A stretch of 23,605 bases of DNA from CAXMNX01 sp964194845. Lineage in GTDB: Bacteria; Pseudomonadota; Alphaproteobacteria; Rhodobacterales; Rhodobacteraceae. The notes beneath the pieces are model-generated. The model made no database searches. It saw nothing but the letters and a program-made list of their open reading frames with translations, and was not told the DNA's origin. This document shows, in pieces, positions 13,969-22,007 of this stretch. The translations under genes were made by a program, and so were the position numbers. The stretch lies in contig CAXMNX010000096.1 of the NCBI GenBank assembly GCA_964194845.1, forward strand, positions 1-23,605, read 5' to 3'. Positions within the stretch are counted from its first letter, which is position 1. Each line of letters starts with the position of its first letter.

Positions 13969-15729
13969 TCATTCAGCCGCCTGATTTACCGCACTCGTGG
14001 CCAGCGGCAAGCTAATCTCGAATACCGCCCCACCATCTGAACCGTTCTTCGCTGTCAGGCGACCCCCAAGGTCGTTCACGATACCCGAGGAAATGGCAAG
14101 GCCTAACCCGACGCCATCGCCCGGAGCTTTTGTCGTGTAAAATGGCTCAAACAGGCTCTCTAGATCGTCGATCCCGACGCCATTGTCGCGCACAGTGATC
14201 AATACGTCATCTGACACTGATACGATGATTTTGACTTCCGGCTCCGCCGTTCCTTTCGTCGCGTCCAGGGCATTGCGAAGCAAGTTGATCACCACCTGCT
14301 CCAAACGGATCCTGTCCGCTTCGATGGTAACTGGCTCGCGCGGCAGCGACGATGAAATTGCCATATTTCTCTGCCGCAACTGTGGTTCCATCATGCTCAG
14401 CGCGGTTGATACAGATTCCCGAACATCTATTGACTCAAACGCGTCGCCGCCCTTTCGCGCATAAGATTTTAGCTGGCGCGTAATCGCGCCCATCCGTTCG
14501 ATCAGGTCGTCGATCCTTTGGAACGACGAAAGCGCCTCATCTGGCCTGCGTCGTTGAAGCAGCAACTTGGCACCGGCCAGATAAGTTTTCATTGCCGCCA
14601 ACGGCTGGTTCAGCTCGTGACTGACCGCCGCCGACATTTCACCTAAGATCGCAAGTTTCGAGCTTTGTTGAAGCGTCTGTTCAGCGACTTCCAGGTGTCG
14701 CTCGGCCCTTTCCCGTTCGGCGATTTCTCGCTGCAACGCAGCGTTCAATTGGCGAAGCTCTGCCGATTCCTGTTGAAAAACCACCAGCCGCGACGTTGCT
14801 TTGCGGCTGATAAAATAAAATCCGACCGCCAGAATGATTGCAAATCCCATAATCTCAAGCGCTATGAAGGCATTCACACGTTCGCGCACGCCCGCATAGG
14901 TCGTAAAGCTCGCCATCCGCCAACCCTGGAACCCGATCCTTAATTCCTGCCGCATGACAGCTTGCCCGCGAATATATGCGTCGATTGGAAGCGCCGACCA
15001 GTCCGCCGTCGCCCGGATCGCGCTCTGGATCGCCGAAGGCGCTGATCGCCGCTGAAGCGCATCCTCCTCCAATTGTCCCCGCCAGCTGCTTTCCGTCGAA
15101 AGCATAATCACGCCTTCGCTGTCGGAAACAATCACGGCATCGGTATAGCCTGCCCAGGCAATCTCAAATTGCTGTAAGTTAAGCTCGACAACAATGACAC
15201 CAATCAAATCGCCGCCGATCTCGATTTTCCGCGAATACGAAAACTGCCTGACGCCGGTATCTTCAAGACTGGTCGTAAACACCGTCTCATTTGAGCGCAG
15301 TGCGCCGATGAAATACGGCGCGGACCGATGCGCCGAACCCAGCAGCGAACGATCCGTGGCAGCAACAGTTCGCCCAGTGTCATCAAGCAATATCAGCCCG
15401 TCCGCACTGATTTCCTGGCGATACGAGATAAGCCTTTGTGATGATTGTGCAAAATCGGCTGAGTTTAACGCGCCGATCAATGTCGGATCGCGCGCCAGAA
15501 GCTGTGGCACGATCTGATTTCGCTGCAACTCGCTCAAGATATTCCCGGAATATAACGCGAGCCGTACTTCCGCGCGCGATCTCGTGCTTTCGGTAAAGCG
15601 TTCGGTCAAAAGCTGGTTGGTGACCCACACAACAGCAACCGCCGCCGATATCACAAGGATCATCATCGCCCGGACTGGCCAGGGCGATTGCTCGCTTTCC
15701 TCTTTTCGCGTCGAGCTTTGATCGCTCAT
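13969..15729 (-). CDS. dctB: DctB-type sensor histidine kinase
   Basis: A 586-residue membrane kinase. TM1 (about 21-41) and TM2 (about 286-308) flank a periplasmic double-PAS (PDC/sCACHE-like) sensor (about 45-280) of the DctB type, which senses C4-dicarboxylates in studied homologues. A coiled-coil linker (about 310-360) leads to the H-box SAAVSHELNQPLAAMKTYL with phospho-acceptor His371. The N-box is INLLRNALDA (481-490), G1 is DNGVGI (515-520) and G2 is GVGLGL (539-544). Start ATG at 15729 fits the family. dctD follows after 16 bases; purQ ends only 31 bases upstream, with no terminator visible between. Ligand identity is inferred by family. Confidence 0.9.
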   Translation of the reverse strand: MSDQSSTRKEESEQSPWPVRAMMILVISAAVAVVWVTNQLLTERFTESTRSRAEVRLALYSGNILSELQRNQIVPQLLARDPTLIGALNSADFAQSSQRLISYRQEISADGLILLDDTGRTVAATDRSLLGSAHRSAPYFIGALRSNETVFTTSLEDTGVRQFSYSRKIEIGGDLIGVIVVELNLQQFEIAWAGYTDAVIVSDSEGVIMLSTESSWRGQLEEDALQRRSAPSAIQSAIRATADWSALPIDAYIRGQAVMRQELRIGFQGWRMASFTTYAGVRERVNAFIALEIMGFAIILAVGFYFISRKATSRLVVFQQESAELRQLNAALQREIAERERAERHLEVAEQTLQQSSKLAILGEMSAAVSHELNQPLAAMKTYLAGAKLLLQRRRPDEALSSFQRIDDLIERMGAITRQLKSYARKGGDAFESIDVRESVSTALSMMEPQLRQRNMAISSSLPREPVTIEADRIRLEQVVINLLRNALDATKGTAEPEVKIIVSVSDDVLITVRDNGVGIDDLESLFEPFYTTKAPGDGVGLGLAISSGIVNDLGGRLTAKNGSDGGAVFEISLPLATSAVNQAAE

Positions 15730-15760
15730 GACATGAAATTAGGCGCTTAAAGCAATTGTC

Positions 15761-16429
15761 TCAAGCCACGACGACCGATCTCGCTAACGTTTGAAACATA
15801 ACCGCACCGTCGGTAGCGCCAAGTGTGGCGTCTGCGGCACGCTCAGGATGCGGCATCAGCCCCATAACGCGGCGGTTCTGCGAAAGAATTCCAGCGATCC
15901 CTTCAACCGAACCGTTGACATCCTGCTGATACCGGAACGCGATCCGGTTTTCGGTGTTAAGCTCGGCCAATACACTGTCCGTGGCCAGATAATTTCCGTC
16001 ATGATGGGCCACCGGATAAGTCACAACCTGACCTGCCTGGTAACCTTCGGTGAATACGCTTTCCGCGCTTTCGACGGTAAGTGCCACCGGCTTGCAGACA
16101 AATTTCAAACCCGCATTTCGGATAAGCGCGCCCGGCAAAAGGCCGGTCTCCAAAAGCACCTGAAAACCATTGCAAATCCCGACAGCAAATCCACCGCGTT
16201 CCACATGTGCCTTAACCGCCCTGACAATTGGTGACCGGGCAGCAATCGCGCCGCATCTAAGATAGTCTCCGAACGAAAAGCCACCCGGGATGCCCACAAA
16301 ATCAACATCTCGCGGAAGCTCGGTGTCTTTGTGCCAAACCATCTCGACGGAAAAGCCAGCCTTGCGCAATGCGACCGCAAGATCACGATCACAATTTGAT
16401 CCCGGAAACACGATGACCGCCGCGCGCAT
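15761..16429 (-). CDS. purQ: phosphoribosylformylglycinamidine synthase, glutaminase subunit PurQ
   Basis: PurQ releases ammonia from glutamine for the conversion of FGAR to FGAM in purine synthesis, together with PurL and PurS. The 222-residue class-I amidotransferase has the nucleophile elbow FAVGICNGFQ (Cys86), the oxyanion segment GIPGGFSFGDYLRCG (47-61) and the His/Glu dyad in GLMPHPERAAD near the C-terminus. The start ATG overlaps the last base of the purS stop (TGATG), implying coupled translation and equimolar subunits. PurL itself is not in the window. Confidence 0.97.
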   Translation of the reverse strand: MRAAVIVFPGSNCDRDLAVALRKAGFSVEMVWHKDTELPRDVDFVGIPGGFSFGDYLRCGAIAARSPIVRAVKAHVERGGFAVGICNGFQVLLETGLLPGALIRNAGLKFVCKPVALTVESAESVFTEGYQAGQVVTYPVAHHDGNYLATDSVLAELNTENRIAFRYQQDVNGSVEGIAGILSQNRRVMGLMPHPERAADATLGATDGAVMFQTLARSVVVA

Positions 16430-16671
16430 CAGAGGATCTCAACCTCGTAGCGCTCGATCACGGTGTTGGCGAGCAGCGCCTCGCACATACTCGCAACCTC
16501 GGCTTCGGCAGCGGCGCGGTCGTCTCCGGCCAATGTCAGCTCGATCACCTTGCCTTGCCGCACGCTTTCCACGCCACCAAACCCAAGCGTGCCAAGCGCG
16601 TGGCGAACCGCTTCCCCCTGGGGGTCAAGGACGCCGCTTTTTAGCATAATGTGAACCCGCGCCTTCATCAT
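16429..16671 (-). CDS. purS: phosphoribosylformylglycinamidine synthase subunit PurS
   Basis: PurS is the small bridging subunit of the three-part FGAM synthase. The 80-residue sequence has the family layout: opening strand KARVHIMLKSGVLDPQGEAV, GFGGVESVRQGKVIEL in the middle and an acidic helix reaching the C-terminal strand ERYEVEIL. Two consecutive ATG codons (16671 and 16668) are possible starts; the GAGG ribosome site overlaps the purC stop. It is 7 bases from purC and overlaps purQ by one base. Confidence 0.95.
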   Translation of the reverse strand: MMKARVHIMLKSGVLDPQGEAVRHALGTLGFGGVESVRQGKVIELTLAGDDRAAAEAEVASMCEALLANTVIERYEVEIL

Positions 16672-16678
16672 CGCGACC

Positions 16679-17440
16679 TCAATTGATCAGCGTTGGCTTT
16701 GTAGCATGGGTAACATTTGTCGGCAGAACACCAAGCCGGCGCGCAACTTCGGTATAAGCATCGGCCAGGTTTCCCAGGTCGCGTCGAAACACGTCCTTGT
16801 CCAGCTTGTCTCCGCTTTCCATATCCCAAAGCCGACAACTGTCCGGGCTGATCTCATCGGCAACAATCAGTCGCTGGAAATCTCCGTCCCAAACGCGCCC
16901 GATCTCAATCTTGAAATCGACCAACTTGATCCCGACCGCCAGCATACACCCGGACATAAAGTCGTTTACCCGAAGGGCCAGGGCGATCATATCGTCCAGG
17001 TCTTGCTGACTTGCCCATCCAAAAGCCAAAATATGCTCTTCCGCGACAAGCGGGTCGCCAAGGGCATCGTCTTTGAGACAGAACTCGATGATCGGACGCG
17101 GTAGCGCTGTGCCCTCCTCAAGACCAAGCCGCTCCGACATCGACCCCGCCGCAAAATTCCGAACGATAATCTCAAGCGGTATAATTTCAACCGAACGGAT
17201 CAATTGCTCGCGCATGTTGAGCCGTTTGATGAAGTGTGTCGGAACCCCGATCTGGGCAAGACCGCGCATGAAAAACTCGCTCAGGCGATTGTTCAGAACG
17301 CCCTTTCCTTCGATCACGGCTTTCTTTTGCGCGTTAAAGGCGGTCGCATCGTCTTTGAAATACTGGACAAACGTGCCCGGTTCCGGGCCTTCGTAAAGAA
17401 TCTTGGCCTTGCCTTCATAGACCTTCTTGCGCCGCGGCAT
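16679..17440 (-). CDS. purC: phosphoribosylaminoimidazole-succinocarboxamide synthase
   Basis: PurC joins CAIR and aspartate to make SAICAR with ATP, a step of purine synthesis. The 253-residue protein has KKVYEGKAKILYEGP (5-19, the nucleotide-binding opening), the VRNFAAGSM loop (93-101) and LVDFKIEIGR (173-182), all family signatures. It is the first gene of the purC-purS-purQ string. A good promoter candidate lies at 17491-17519 on its strand, and a hairpin sits right at the predicted transcript start. Start ATG at 17440 is preceded by CGGGA at a suitable distance. Confidence 0.97.
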   Translation of the reverse strand: MPRRKKVYEGKAKILYEGPEPGTFVQYFKDDATAFNAQKKAVIEGKGVLNNRLSEFFMRGLAQIGVPTHFIKRLNMREQLIRSVEIIPLEIIVRNFAAGSMSERLGLEEGTALPRPIIEFCLKDDALGDPLVAEEHILAFGWASQQDLDDMIALALRVNDFMSGCMLAVGIKLVDFKIEIGRVWDGDFQRLIVADEISPDSCRLWDMESGDKLDKDVFRRDLGNLADAYTEVARRLGVLPTNVTHATKPTLIN

Positions 17441-17461
17441 ATCTGAATTCCCGATGAAATC

Positions 17462-17481
17462 GCGCGGACCTGGTCCTGCGC
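17462..17481 (-). promoter_or_regulatory. hairpin at the 5' end of the purC leader
   Basis: GCGC-GGAC (17462-17469) pairs with GTCC-T-GCGC (17473-17481) around a 3-base loop, with one bulged base. It ends 21 bases before the purC start codon and lies at the predicted transcript 5' end. Both strands can form it; a regulatory role is untested. Confidence 0.4.
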
Positions 17482-17490
17482 TTTGGCGCC

Positions 17491-17519
17491 GCTATAGGGC
17501 AAGTGCGACGATCCGGCAA
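17491..17519 (-). promoter_or_regulatory. putative sigma70-type promoter of purC-purS-purQ
   Basis: On the minus strand TTGCCG (17519-17514) and TATAGC (17496-17491) are separated by exactly 17 bases; each matches four of six consensus positions. Transcription would start near 17484, leaving a short leader of about 44 bases. Confidence 0.5.
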
Positions 17520-17598
17520 GCCGAGGCACTTGTGAAGATCCAAATGTCGAGGCATATCAAGAGTAACAGGAATTTCGGCTATCAGGGGAGAGCCACAA

Positions 17599-17913
17599 AT
17601 GACTACTTTCAACGACCGCGAAAACGCCTACGAGAACAAATTTGCACACGACGCCGAGATGCAGTTCAAAGCCGATGCACGGCGCAATAAACTGCTTGGT
17701 CTCTGGGCGGCCGAGCTTATGGGCAAAGGTGGGGACGAGGCAGCCTCTTATGCCAAGGAAGTCATAAAGGCCGATTTTGAAGAGGCCGGTGACGAAGATG
17801 TCCTCAGAAAAGTGGCGGGCGATCTGGGTGGTCTGTCCACAGAAGAAGACATCCGCACAAAGATGGCCGAGCTTATGGCGACAGCAAAATCTCAGATCAT
17901 GAACGAAGTCTGA
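17599..17913 (+). CDS. DUF1476 protein, F1-ATPase inhibitor zeta subunit
   Basis: A 104-residue, all-helical, acidic protein. Hallmarks are MTTFNDRENAYENKFAHDAE at the N-terminus, the RRNKLLGLWAAELMG helix and AYA-like SYAKEVIKADFEEAGDEDVLRK. In Paracoccus this family (zeta subunit) inhibits ATP hydrolysis by the F1F0-ATPase through its N-terminal segment, limiting wasteful reverse rotation. The ATG is preceded by GGGGAGAG. It is a single-gene unit, divergent from purC and closed by a clear intrinsic terminator. The association with purC is positional only. Confidence 0.94.
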   Translation: MTTFNDRENAYENKFAHDAEMQFKADARRNKLLGLWAAELMGKGGDEAASYAKEVIKADFEEAGDEDVLRKVAGDLGGLSTEEDIRTKMAELMATAKSQIMNEV

Positions 17914-17936
17914 CGCCGCGCAAAATCTCGACAGTC

Positions 17937-17961
17937 AGGGAGCGTCATGCGCTCCCTTTTT
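17937..17961 (+). terminator. intrinsic terminator after the DUF1476 gene
   Basis: AGGGAGCG (17937-17944) and CGCTCCCT (17950-17957) make a perfect 8-bp GC-rich stem with a 5-base loop, followed by TTTT. It lies 24 bases after the stop codon and is the clearest intrinsic terminator in the window. Confidence 0.9.
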
Positions 17962-18044
17962 CATTCAAATGCAGTTACATTAAGCCGCTGTGATCCGTCC
18001 GCGAATACCAACATCTAACGCTTTGGTGAGAGGTGTTGGTGACC

Positions 18045-19961
18045 ATGCAAACGCATGTTCGGTCATATTTGCGCGCAGCGCCGCGAACGGCAAGAATAAA
18101 GATCGTGCTTCCTGTGGCGATCCTTGCCGCGTGTTTTTGGGCTGTGAAACTCCGTTTCGAAGGTTTTGACGCAGCCCTGCTTTCTCAGGCACTCGCTTCG
18201 ATCACTCCCGCCGCGTGGTCAATCTCACTTGCCGCAACTTTTGCAAGCTTCCTTGCCGTCGCCCGTTATGACGCGATGTTTCACGGCTGGCTGGCGACAG
18301 GTGTTGCGCGGTCGCGCGCCGCTCTGACGGGCGCCGCGTCAATTGCACTGTCGCAGTTTCTCGGATTTGGGCTTTTCACCGGCACACTTTGTCGTTGGCG
18401 AATGTTGCCGGATGTCTCGCTTCCCACCGCCGCCGCGATCACCAGTTACGTATCTGCGGCATTCATGGTCTCGCTTGGGTTGCTGACCGGCCTTGCCTTT
18501 TCGCATTCCGGGTTCGTGTTTTCTGGCACAACGACTTTCAGCGCGATGGCCGTTTGTGCGGCTATCGGCCTGTGTATTCTGTCACTTCGACAACCGGCCT
18601 GGCTGCCGTTCGCAATACCGCCAATTCCGCTGATGCTTCGCATCATTGCGGCGACGTCGATTGATGTGGCTTTTGCCGCATTGGCGTTTTGGATTCTGCT
18701 GCCCGGGGATCTCGGCTTGTCACTTCCGCTGGTCTTTTCGGTATTCCTGCTCGGGCTTGGCGCCGGTTTACTGTCGGGCACGCCATTTGGGCTCGGGCCT
18801 TTTGAGGTGTGCATCCTTACCCTTCTGCCCCAGGTTCCGACAGCTAACTTACTGGCGGCTATCTTAGGGTTTCGATTGGTTTTTTTCGCGATACCCGCCT
18901 GTCTTGCGTTCATTGTTCTCGCCTGGCCACCAAGCCCGGCGCAATCGAAGAAATCCGATGTCCAACGCCCACTTCCACCAATGTCGAACCTTGCCGCCGA
19001 AGCCGGTTTTGCGGCTATATCCAGCGCTCATGACCTGTCCCGCCTTGCCCAATCGGTCTGTGTGACGGCAATGGCAAGCCAAAGCCTTGTCACCATCGGC
19101 GACCCGGTTTACGGGCGAAATTTGGATGTCGCCGACCTTGATGAACTTCATCGTATCGCTCGCACGAGCGGGCTAATGCCCATGATCTACAAGTGCTCCG
19201 GTCGCAGCGCCGCAGCTGCGCGGCGCGCCGGTTGGGCCGTCATCGCCACATCAGAGGAAGCCTGGATGCGACCCGCAGGCTTCAGCCTTGAGGTGCCCGA
19301 ATGTCGGCAACTTCGACGAAAACTTCGCCATGCTCAGCGCGCCCAAGTTGTCGTCAAAACCGCCGATCACCCGCCCATTGAAGCGATGTCTGCCGTCGCG
19401 CATTCCTGGTCGAAACCAAACGGCGGCGAACGTGGATTTTCCATGGGGCAATATTCACATCAATACGTCGCCGGACAAAATGTATTTCTGGCATTTCAGG
19501 GCGACAACCTCGTGGCTTTTGCAACTTTTCACACCGGCCCGGAAAATTGGGCGCTTGATCTGCTCCGAAGCAGTGACCGCACGCCGGACGGAACAATGCA
19601 CGCCCTGATCGTCGCTGCAATTCAGCAGGCAAAACTCGAAGGCATCGTTCGCGTTTCCCTTGCGGCAATGCCGCTGAAAAACGCCCCCTGGCCACTTTCG
19701 GCGCTGTCAAAGCGCTCGTGTGCCAACGGCCTTCGTCAGTTCAAATCAAGTTTCGCACCAAATACGCAAACCTTGTACGCAGCGGCCCCGACCCGTCTTG
19801 GGCTGGTCCTTGGCGGCGTGGATATCCTGTTGCGCATCCGCTATCCCGACGCGCCCACCGTCGATCAAAAGTCTAACGCCGAATTCTTGCTCCGACACGC
19901 AAAAACGCTGCCGCGCCAAGGGCTGCCATTCACACGTTTCGCGTTTCAACGACGAATTTAA
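18045..19961 (+). CDS. MprF-like protein: flippase-type membrane domain plus DUF2156 lysyltransferase domain
   Basis: A 638-residue protein with a membrane N-terminal half (about 20-305, roughly eight hydrophobic segments, UPF0104/LPG-synthase TM type) and a soluble C-terminal DUF2156 (GNAT-like) half (about 335-620). The latter has TIGDPVYGR, EEAWMRPAGFSLEVPECRQLRRKLRHA and FSMGQYSH. Such proteins move lysine or another amino acid from aminoacyl-tRNA to phosphatidylglycerol, lowering membrane negative charge. Full-length MprF/LpiA proteins are usually above 800 residues with about 14 membrane helices, so this one lacks several N-terminal helices. Start choice is uncertain: GAGAGG (18028-18033) suits GTG 18039 or ATG 18045. 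The stop shares TTAA with the coaD stop. Confidence 0.82.
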   Translation: MQTHVRSYLRAAPRTARIKIVLPVAILAACFWAVKLRFEGFDAALLSQALASITPAAWSISLAATFASFLAVARYDAMFHGWLATGVARSRAALTGAASIALSQFLGFGLFTGTLCRWRMLPDVSLPTAAAITSYVSAAFMVSLGLLTGLAFSHSGFVFSGTTTFSAMAVCAAIGLCILSLRQPAWLPFAIPPIPLMLRIIAATSIDVAFAALAFWILLPGDLGLSLPLVFSVFLLGLGAGLLSGTPFGLGPFEVCILTLLPQVPTANLLAAILGFRLVFFAIPACLAFIVLAWPPSPAQSKKSDVQRPLPPMSNLAAEAGFAAISSAHDLSRLAQSVCVTAMASQSLVTIGDPVYGRNLDVADLDELHRIARTSGLMPMIYKCSGRSAAAARRAGWAVIATSEEAWMRPAGFSLEVPECRQLRRKLRHAQRAQVVVKTADHPPIEAMSAVAHSWSKPNGGERGFSMGQYSHQYVAGQNVFLAFQGDNLVAFATFHTGPENWALDLLRSSDRTPDGTMHALIVAAIQQAKLEGIVRVSLAAMPLKNAPWPLSALSKRSCANGLRQFKSSFAPNTQTLYAAAPTRLGLVLGGVDILLRIRYPDAPTVDQKSNAEFLLRHAKTLPRQGLPFTRFAFQRRI

Positions 19962-20458
19962 CCGCTTTTTCCCAGACGAGACAGCACCGCATCGCGAACC
20001 GGCGGCGTGACAAATTTTGAAATATCTCCACCAAGCCGCGCGATCTCCTTGACCAGCTTGGAGGCAATCGCCTGATGCTCGGCGTCCGCCATCAGAAAGA
20101 CCGTCTCGATCGTATCGTCCAGGACCCGGTTCATGCCAACCATCTGATATTCGTATTCAAAGTCAGCGACAGCCCTTAGACCGCGGACAATTATGGTCGC
20201 ATCGACATCGCGCGCGCAGTCAATCAGCAGATTTTCAAACGGGTGTGCAACGATTTCTACACCCGTACCGGCAGAAATGGACATGCATTCTGCTTCGATC
20301 ATCGCAACACGGTCCTCGAGCGTGAACAATGGCCCTTTGTCGCGGTTGATTGCGATCCCGATGACCAGCCGATCCACAAGTACCGTCGCGCGCCGAATAA
20401 TATCCAGATGACCGACAGTCACCGGATCGAAAGTACCGGGATAAAGACCAATCCGCAT
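19958..20458 (-). CDS. coaD: phosphopantetheine adenylyltransferase
   Basis: CoaD (PPAT) adenylates 4'-phosphopantetheine to dephospho-CoA, the penultimate step of coenzyme A synthesis. The 166-residue protein matches the family length. It has the nucleotidyltransferase motif GTFDPVTVGHLDII (8-21), RGLRAVADFEYEYQMVGMNR and the C-terminal ASKLVKEIARLGGD segment (normally ISSxLVKEIA; here the ISS is IAS). It converges with the MprF-like gene; the stop codons of both overlap in TTAA (19958-19961). A CBS-domain gene precedes it on the same strand with a 67-base gap. Confidence 0.97.
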   Translation of the reverse strand: MRIGLYPGTFDPVTVGHLDIIRRATVLVDRLVIGIAINRDKGPLFTLEDRVAMIEAECMSISAGTGVEIVAHPFENLLIDCARDVDATIIVRGLRAVADFEYEYQMVGMNRVLDDTIETVFLMADAEHQAIASKLVKEIARLGGDISKFVTPPVRDAVLSRLGKSG

Positions 20459-20525
20459 GAACGCCCCGCTTGAACTGTCCTAGGTTTTGCGTGTCACGAA
20501 AAAACTTAACGATCAAGCAGTTAGC

Positions 20526-20960
20526 CTAGAACCCCTTGATCATACCCTCAAGCGCGTCCTTTTCCATGGAAAGCTCGCTCAACCTTGCTTTCACAACGTC
20601 GCCAATCGAGATAACTCCAATCATCTTGCCGTCTTCCATCACCGGCATATGCCGAAACCGCCCCCGCGTCATTTTTTCAAGGACGCCATCCGCAGTCTCG
20701 TCAGGTGTGCAACTGACCAGCTCCCGGGTCATCAGTGCAGTCACGCTATCGTCAAGGCACCCCTCGCCACGCCGACCCAGCTCTCGCACAATATCCCGTT
20801 CAGAGAGAATACCTTGTGCGGCCTCGCCGTCGTCCGAAATAATCACCGCACCAATGCGTTTCTCCGACAAAAGCCGCGCCGCATCGCTCACCAAAGTATT
20901 CGATCCGAGTGTAATAACCCCATCGCCGCCTTTGGTCCCAAGTATCTGACGAACCAGCAT
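20526..20960 (-). CDS. two-CBS-domain protein
   Basis: A 144-residue stand-alone CBS pair: the first domain (about 8-62) ends in GILSERDIVRELGRRG, the second (about 73-130) ends in GRFRHMPVMEDGKMIGVISIGDVV. CBS pairs bind adenosyl ligands such as AMP, ATP or SAM and act as regulatory modules; the partner is unknown. The start MLVRQILG at 20960 is preceded by GGAGGAA at a good distance; the longer frame to 21020 would overlap the end of the LysR gene. The gene lies between the LysR regulator and coaD on the same strand. Confidence 0.9.
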   Translation of the reverse strand: MLVRQILGTKGGDGVITLGSNTLVSDAARLLSEKRIGAVIISDDGEAAQGILSERDIVRELGRRGEGCLDDSVTALMTRELVSCTPDETADGVLEKMTRGRFRHMPVMEDGKMIGVISIGDVVKARLSELSMEKDALEGMIKGF

Positions 20961-21009
20961 GTTTCCTCCAACTTTCCCGACCTTGTAACTAGCGTCCCAC
21001 CGCAGCCTG

Positions 21010-21912
21010 TCATCTGTCAAGCATTGCTTCCAGGCGCGGCACTTCGTCCCGGATACCCCGTATCAATAGTTCCGCCACGCGGTGAAGCCGCTCGACCCTC
21101 GAATCGTCAGCGTGCCGCAACAGATAAAACGACCTTTTGAACCCAATCTGGTCCGGCAGAACGCGCATCAGATCCGGGGCAAAGGGCAGAATAAAATCGT
21201 GCGTGATACCGATCCCGCCTGCCTGCCGAAGGCAACCCAGCTGAACAGCCACCAGGTTGGATGCAAGCGACACCCGGTCGATGCCAAGCTCGCTCAGAAA
21301 GTCCAGTTCCGAATAGAAAATCAGATCCTGAATGTAACCGACGAAGGCGTGATCCTTTAATTCTTCCAGGCCGCCAATTGGTCCATGGGCGGCAAGATAT
21401 TTTTCCGAGGCAGCCAGGTGCAGATGATAGTCCGTGATCTTCTCAATCTTTACCCGCCCCGCTTGCGCCGGCGACACAGTGATCGCCAAATCGGCTTCCC
21501 GCTTTGACAGGTTAATGACCCGTGGCAGCGCGACAATCTGCAATTCCAGATTAGGATGCTCGCGTGCGATTGCCGCGCAAACCTGCGGCAGGATAAAACT
21601 CGCGCACCCATCCGTGGCGCCGATCCGCACCTGTCCCGACAATCCACCGGTGTCACCCACCAGATCGTCAAGACCGAGTGCAACCGATTGCTCTGCTTGT
21701 TCTGCGTGGGACAAGAGCCGCGTGCCCGCTTCGGTCAGGGAATAGCCCTGGGGCGATTTTGTAAAAAGTGGGACGCCAACAGATCCTTCCAAACCGGCTA
21801 TCCGTCGACCCACTGTTGCCGGGTCGCGTTTCAGGATCTTTCCAGCCGCAGAAAGGCTTTCTGCCCGTGCAACGGCAAGGAATATCCTCAAATCGTCCCA
21901 ATCAAGCGCCAT
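21010..21912 (-). CDS. LysR-family transcriptional regulator, divergent from mmsA
   Basis: A 300-residue LTTR. The winged helix-turn-helix fills about residues 4-62 (WDDLRIFLAVARAESLSAAG, KRDPATVGRRIAGLE) and the periplasmic-binding-like effector domain follows (about 90-295), with QVRIGATDGCASFILP as its opening. The start at 21912 gives the normal LTTR N-terminus; the longer frame to 22008 has 32 extra residues that would cross the shared control region. It is transcribed away from mmsA with 95 bases between the starts, the classic layout of an LTTR and its target. The effector is unknown; a valine or methylmalonate-semialdehyde-pathway metabolite is a reasonable guess from the neighbour. 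Confidence 0.93.
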   Translation of the reverse strand: MALDWDDLRIFLAVARAESLSAAGKILKRDPATVGRRIAGLEGSVGVPLFTKSPQGYSLTEAGTRLLSHAEQAEQSVALGLDDLVGDTGGLSGQVRIGATDGCASFILPQVCAAIAREHPNLELQIVALPRVINLSKREADLAITVSPAQAGRVKIEKITDYHLHLAASEKYLAAHGPIGGLEELKDHAFVGYIQDLIFYSELDFLSELGIDRVSLASNLVAVQLGCLRQAGGIGITHDFILPFAPDLMRVLPDQIGFKRSFYLLRHADDSRVERLHRVAELLIRGIRDEVPRLEAMLDR

Positions 21913-21925
21913 TTCATACCGACAT

Positions 21926-21975
21926 TTTTGCAAAACCTCTTTGGAAAACTGCCTCTTTTCCATCCAAAATTGCAA
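21926..21975. promoter_or_regulatory. nested palindromes between lysR and mmsA, candidate operator
   Basis: TTTTGCAAAA (21926-21935) is a perfect 10-bp palindrome. Its TTGCAA core (21928-21933) recurs at 21970-21975, 42 bases away, about four helical turns. Midway lies GGAAAA (21943-21948)/TTTTCC (21956-21961), an exact inverted repeat with a 7-base spacer. Centres of the outer pair and the inner repeat differ by half a base. The arrangement fits a tetramer-type LTTR site, but binding is inferred. Confidence 0.5.
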
Positions 21976-22007
21976 GAGTAGACTGCCGCCCAGCCAAGGA
22001 GGAACCA

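Noticed and set aside
15730..15760. Possible terminator between purQ and dctB
   Set aside because: No stable stem followed by a T run could be drawn in the 31 bases.
21768..22007. 80-residue extension of MmsA
   Set aside because: It crosses the lysR start and the shared control region; ATG 22008 has a perfect AAGGAGG and the family N-terminus.
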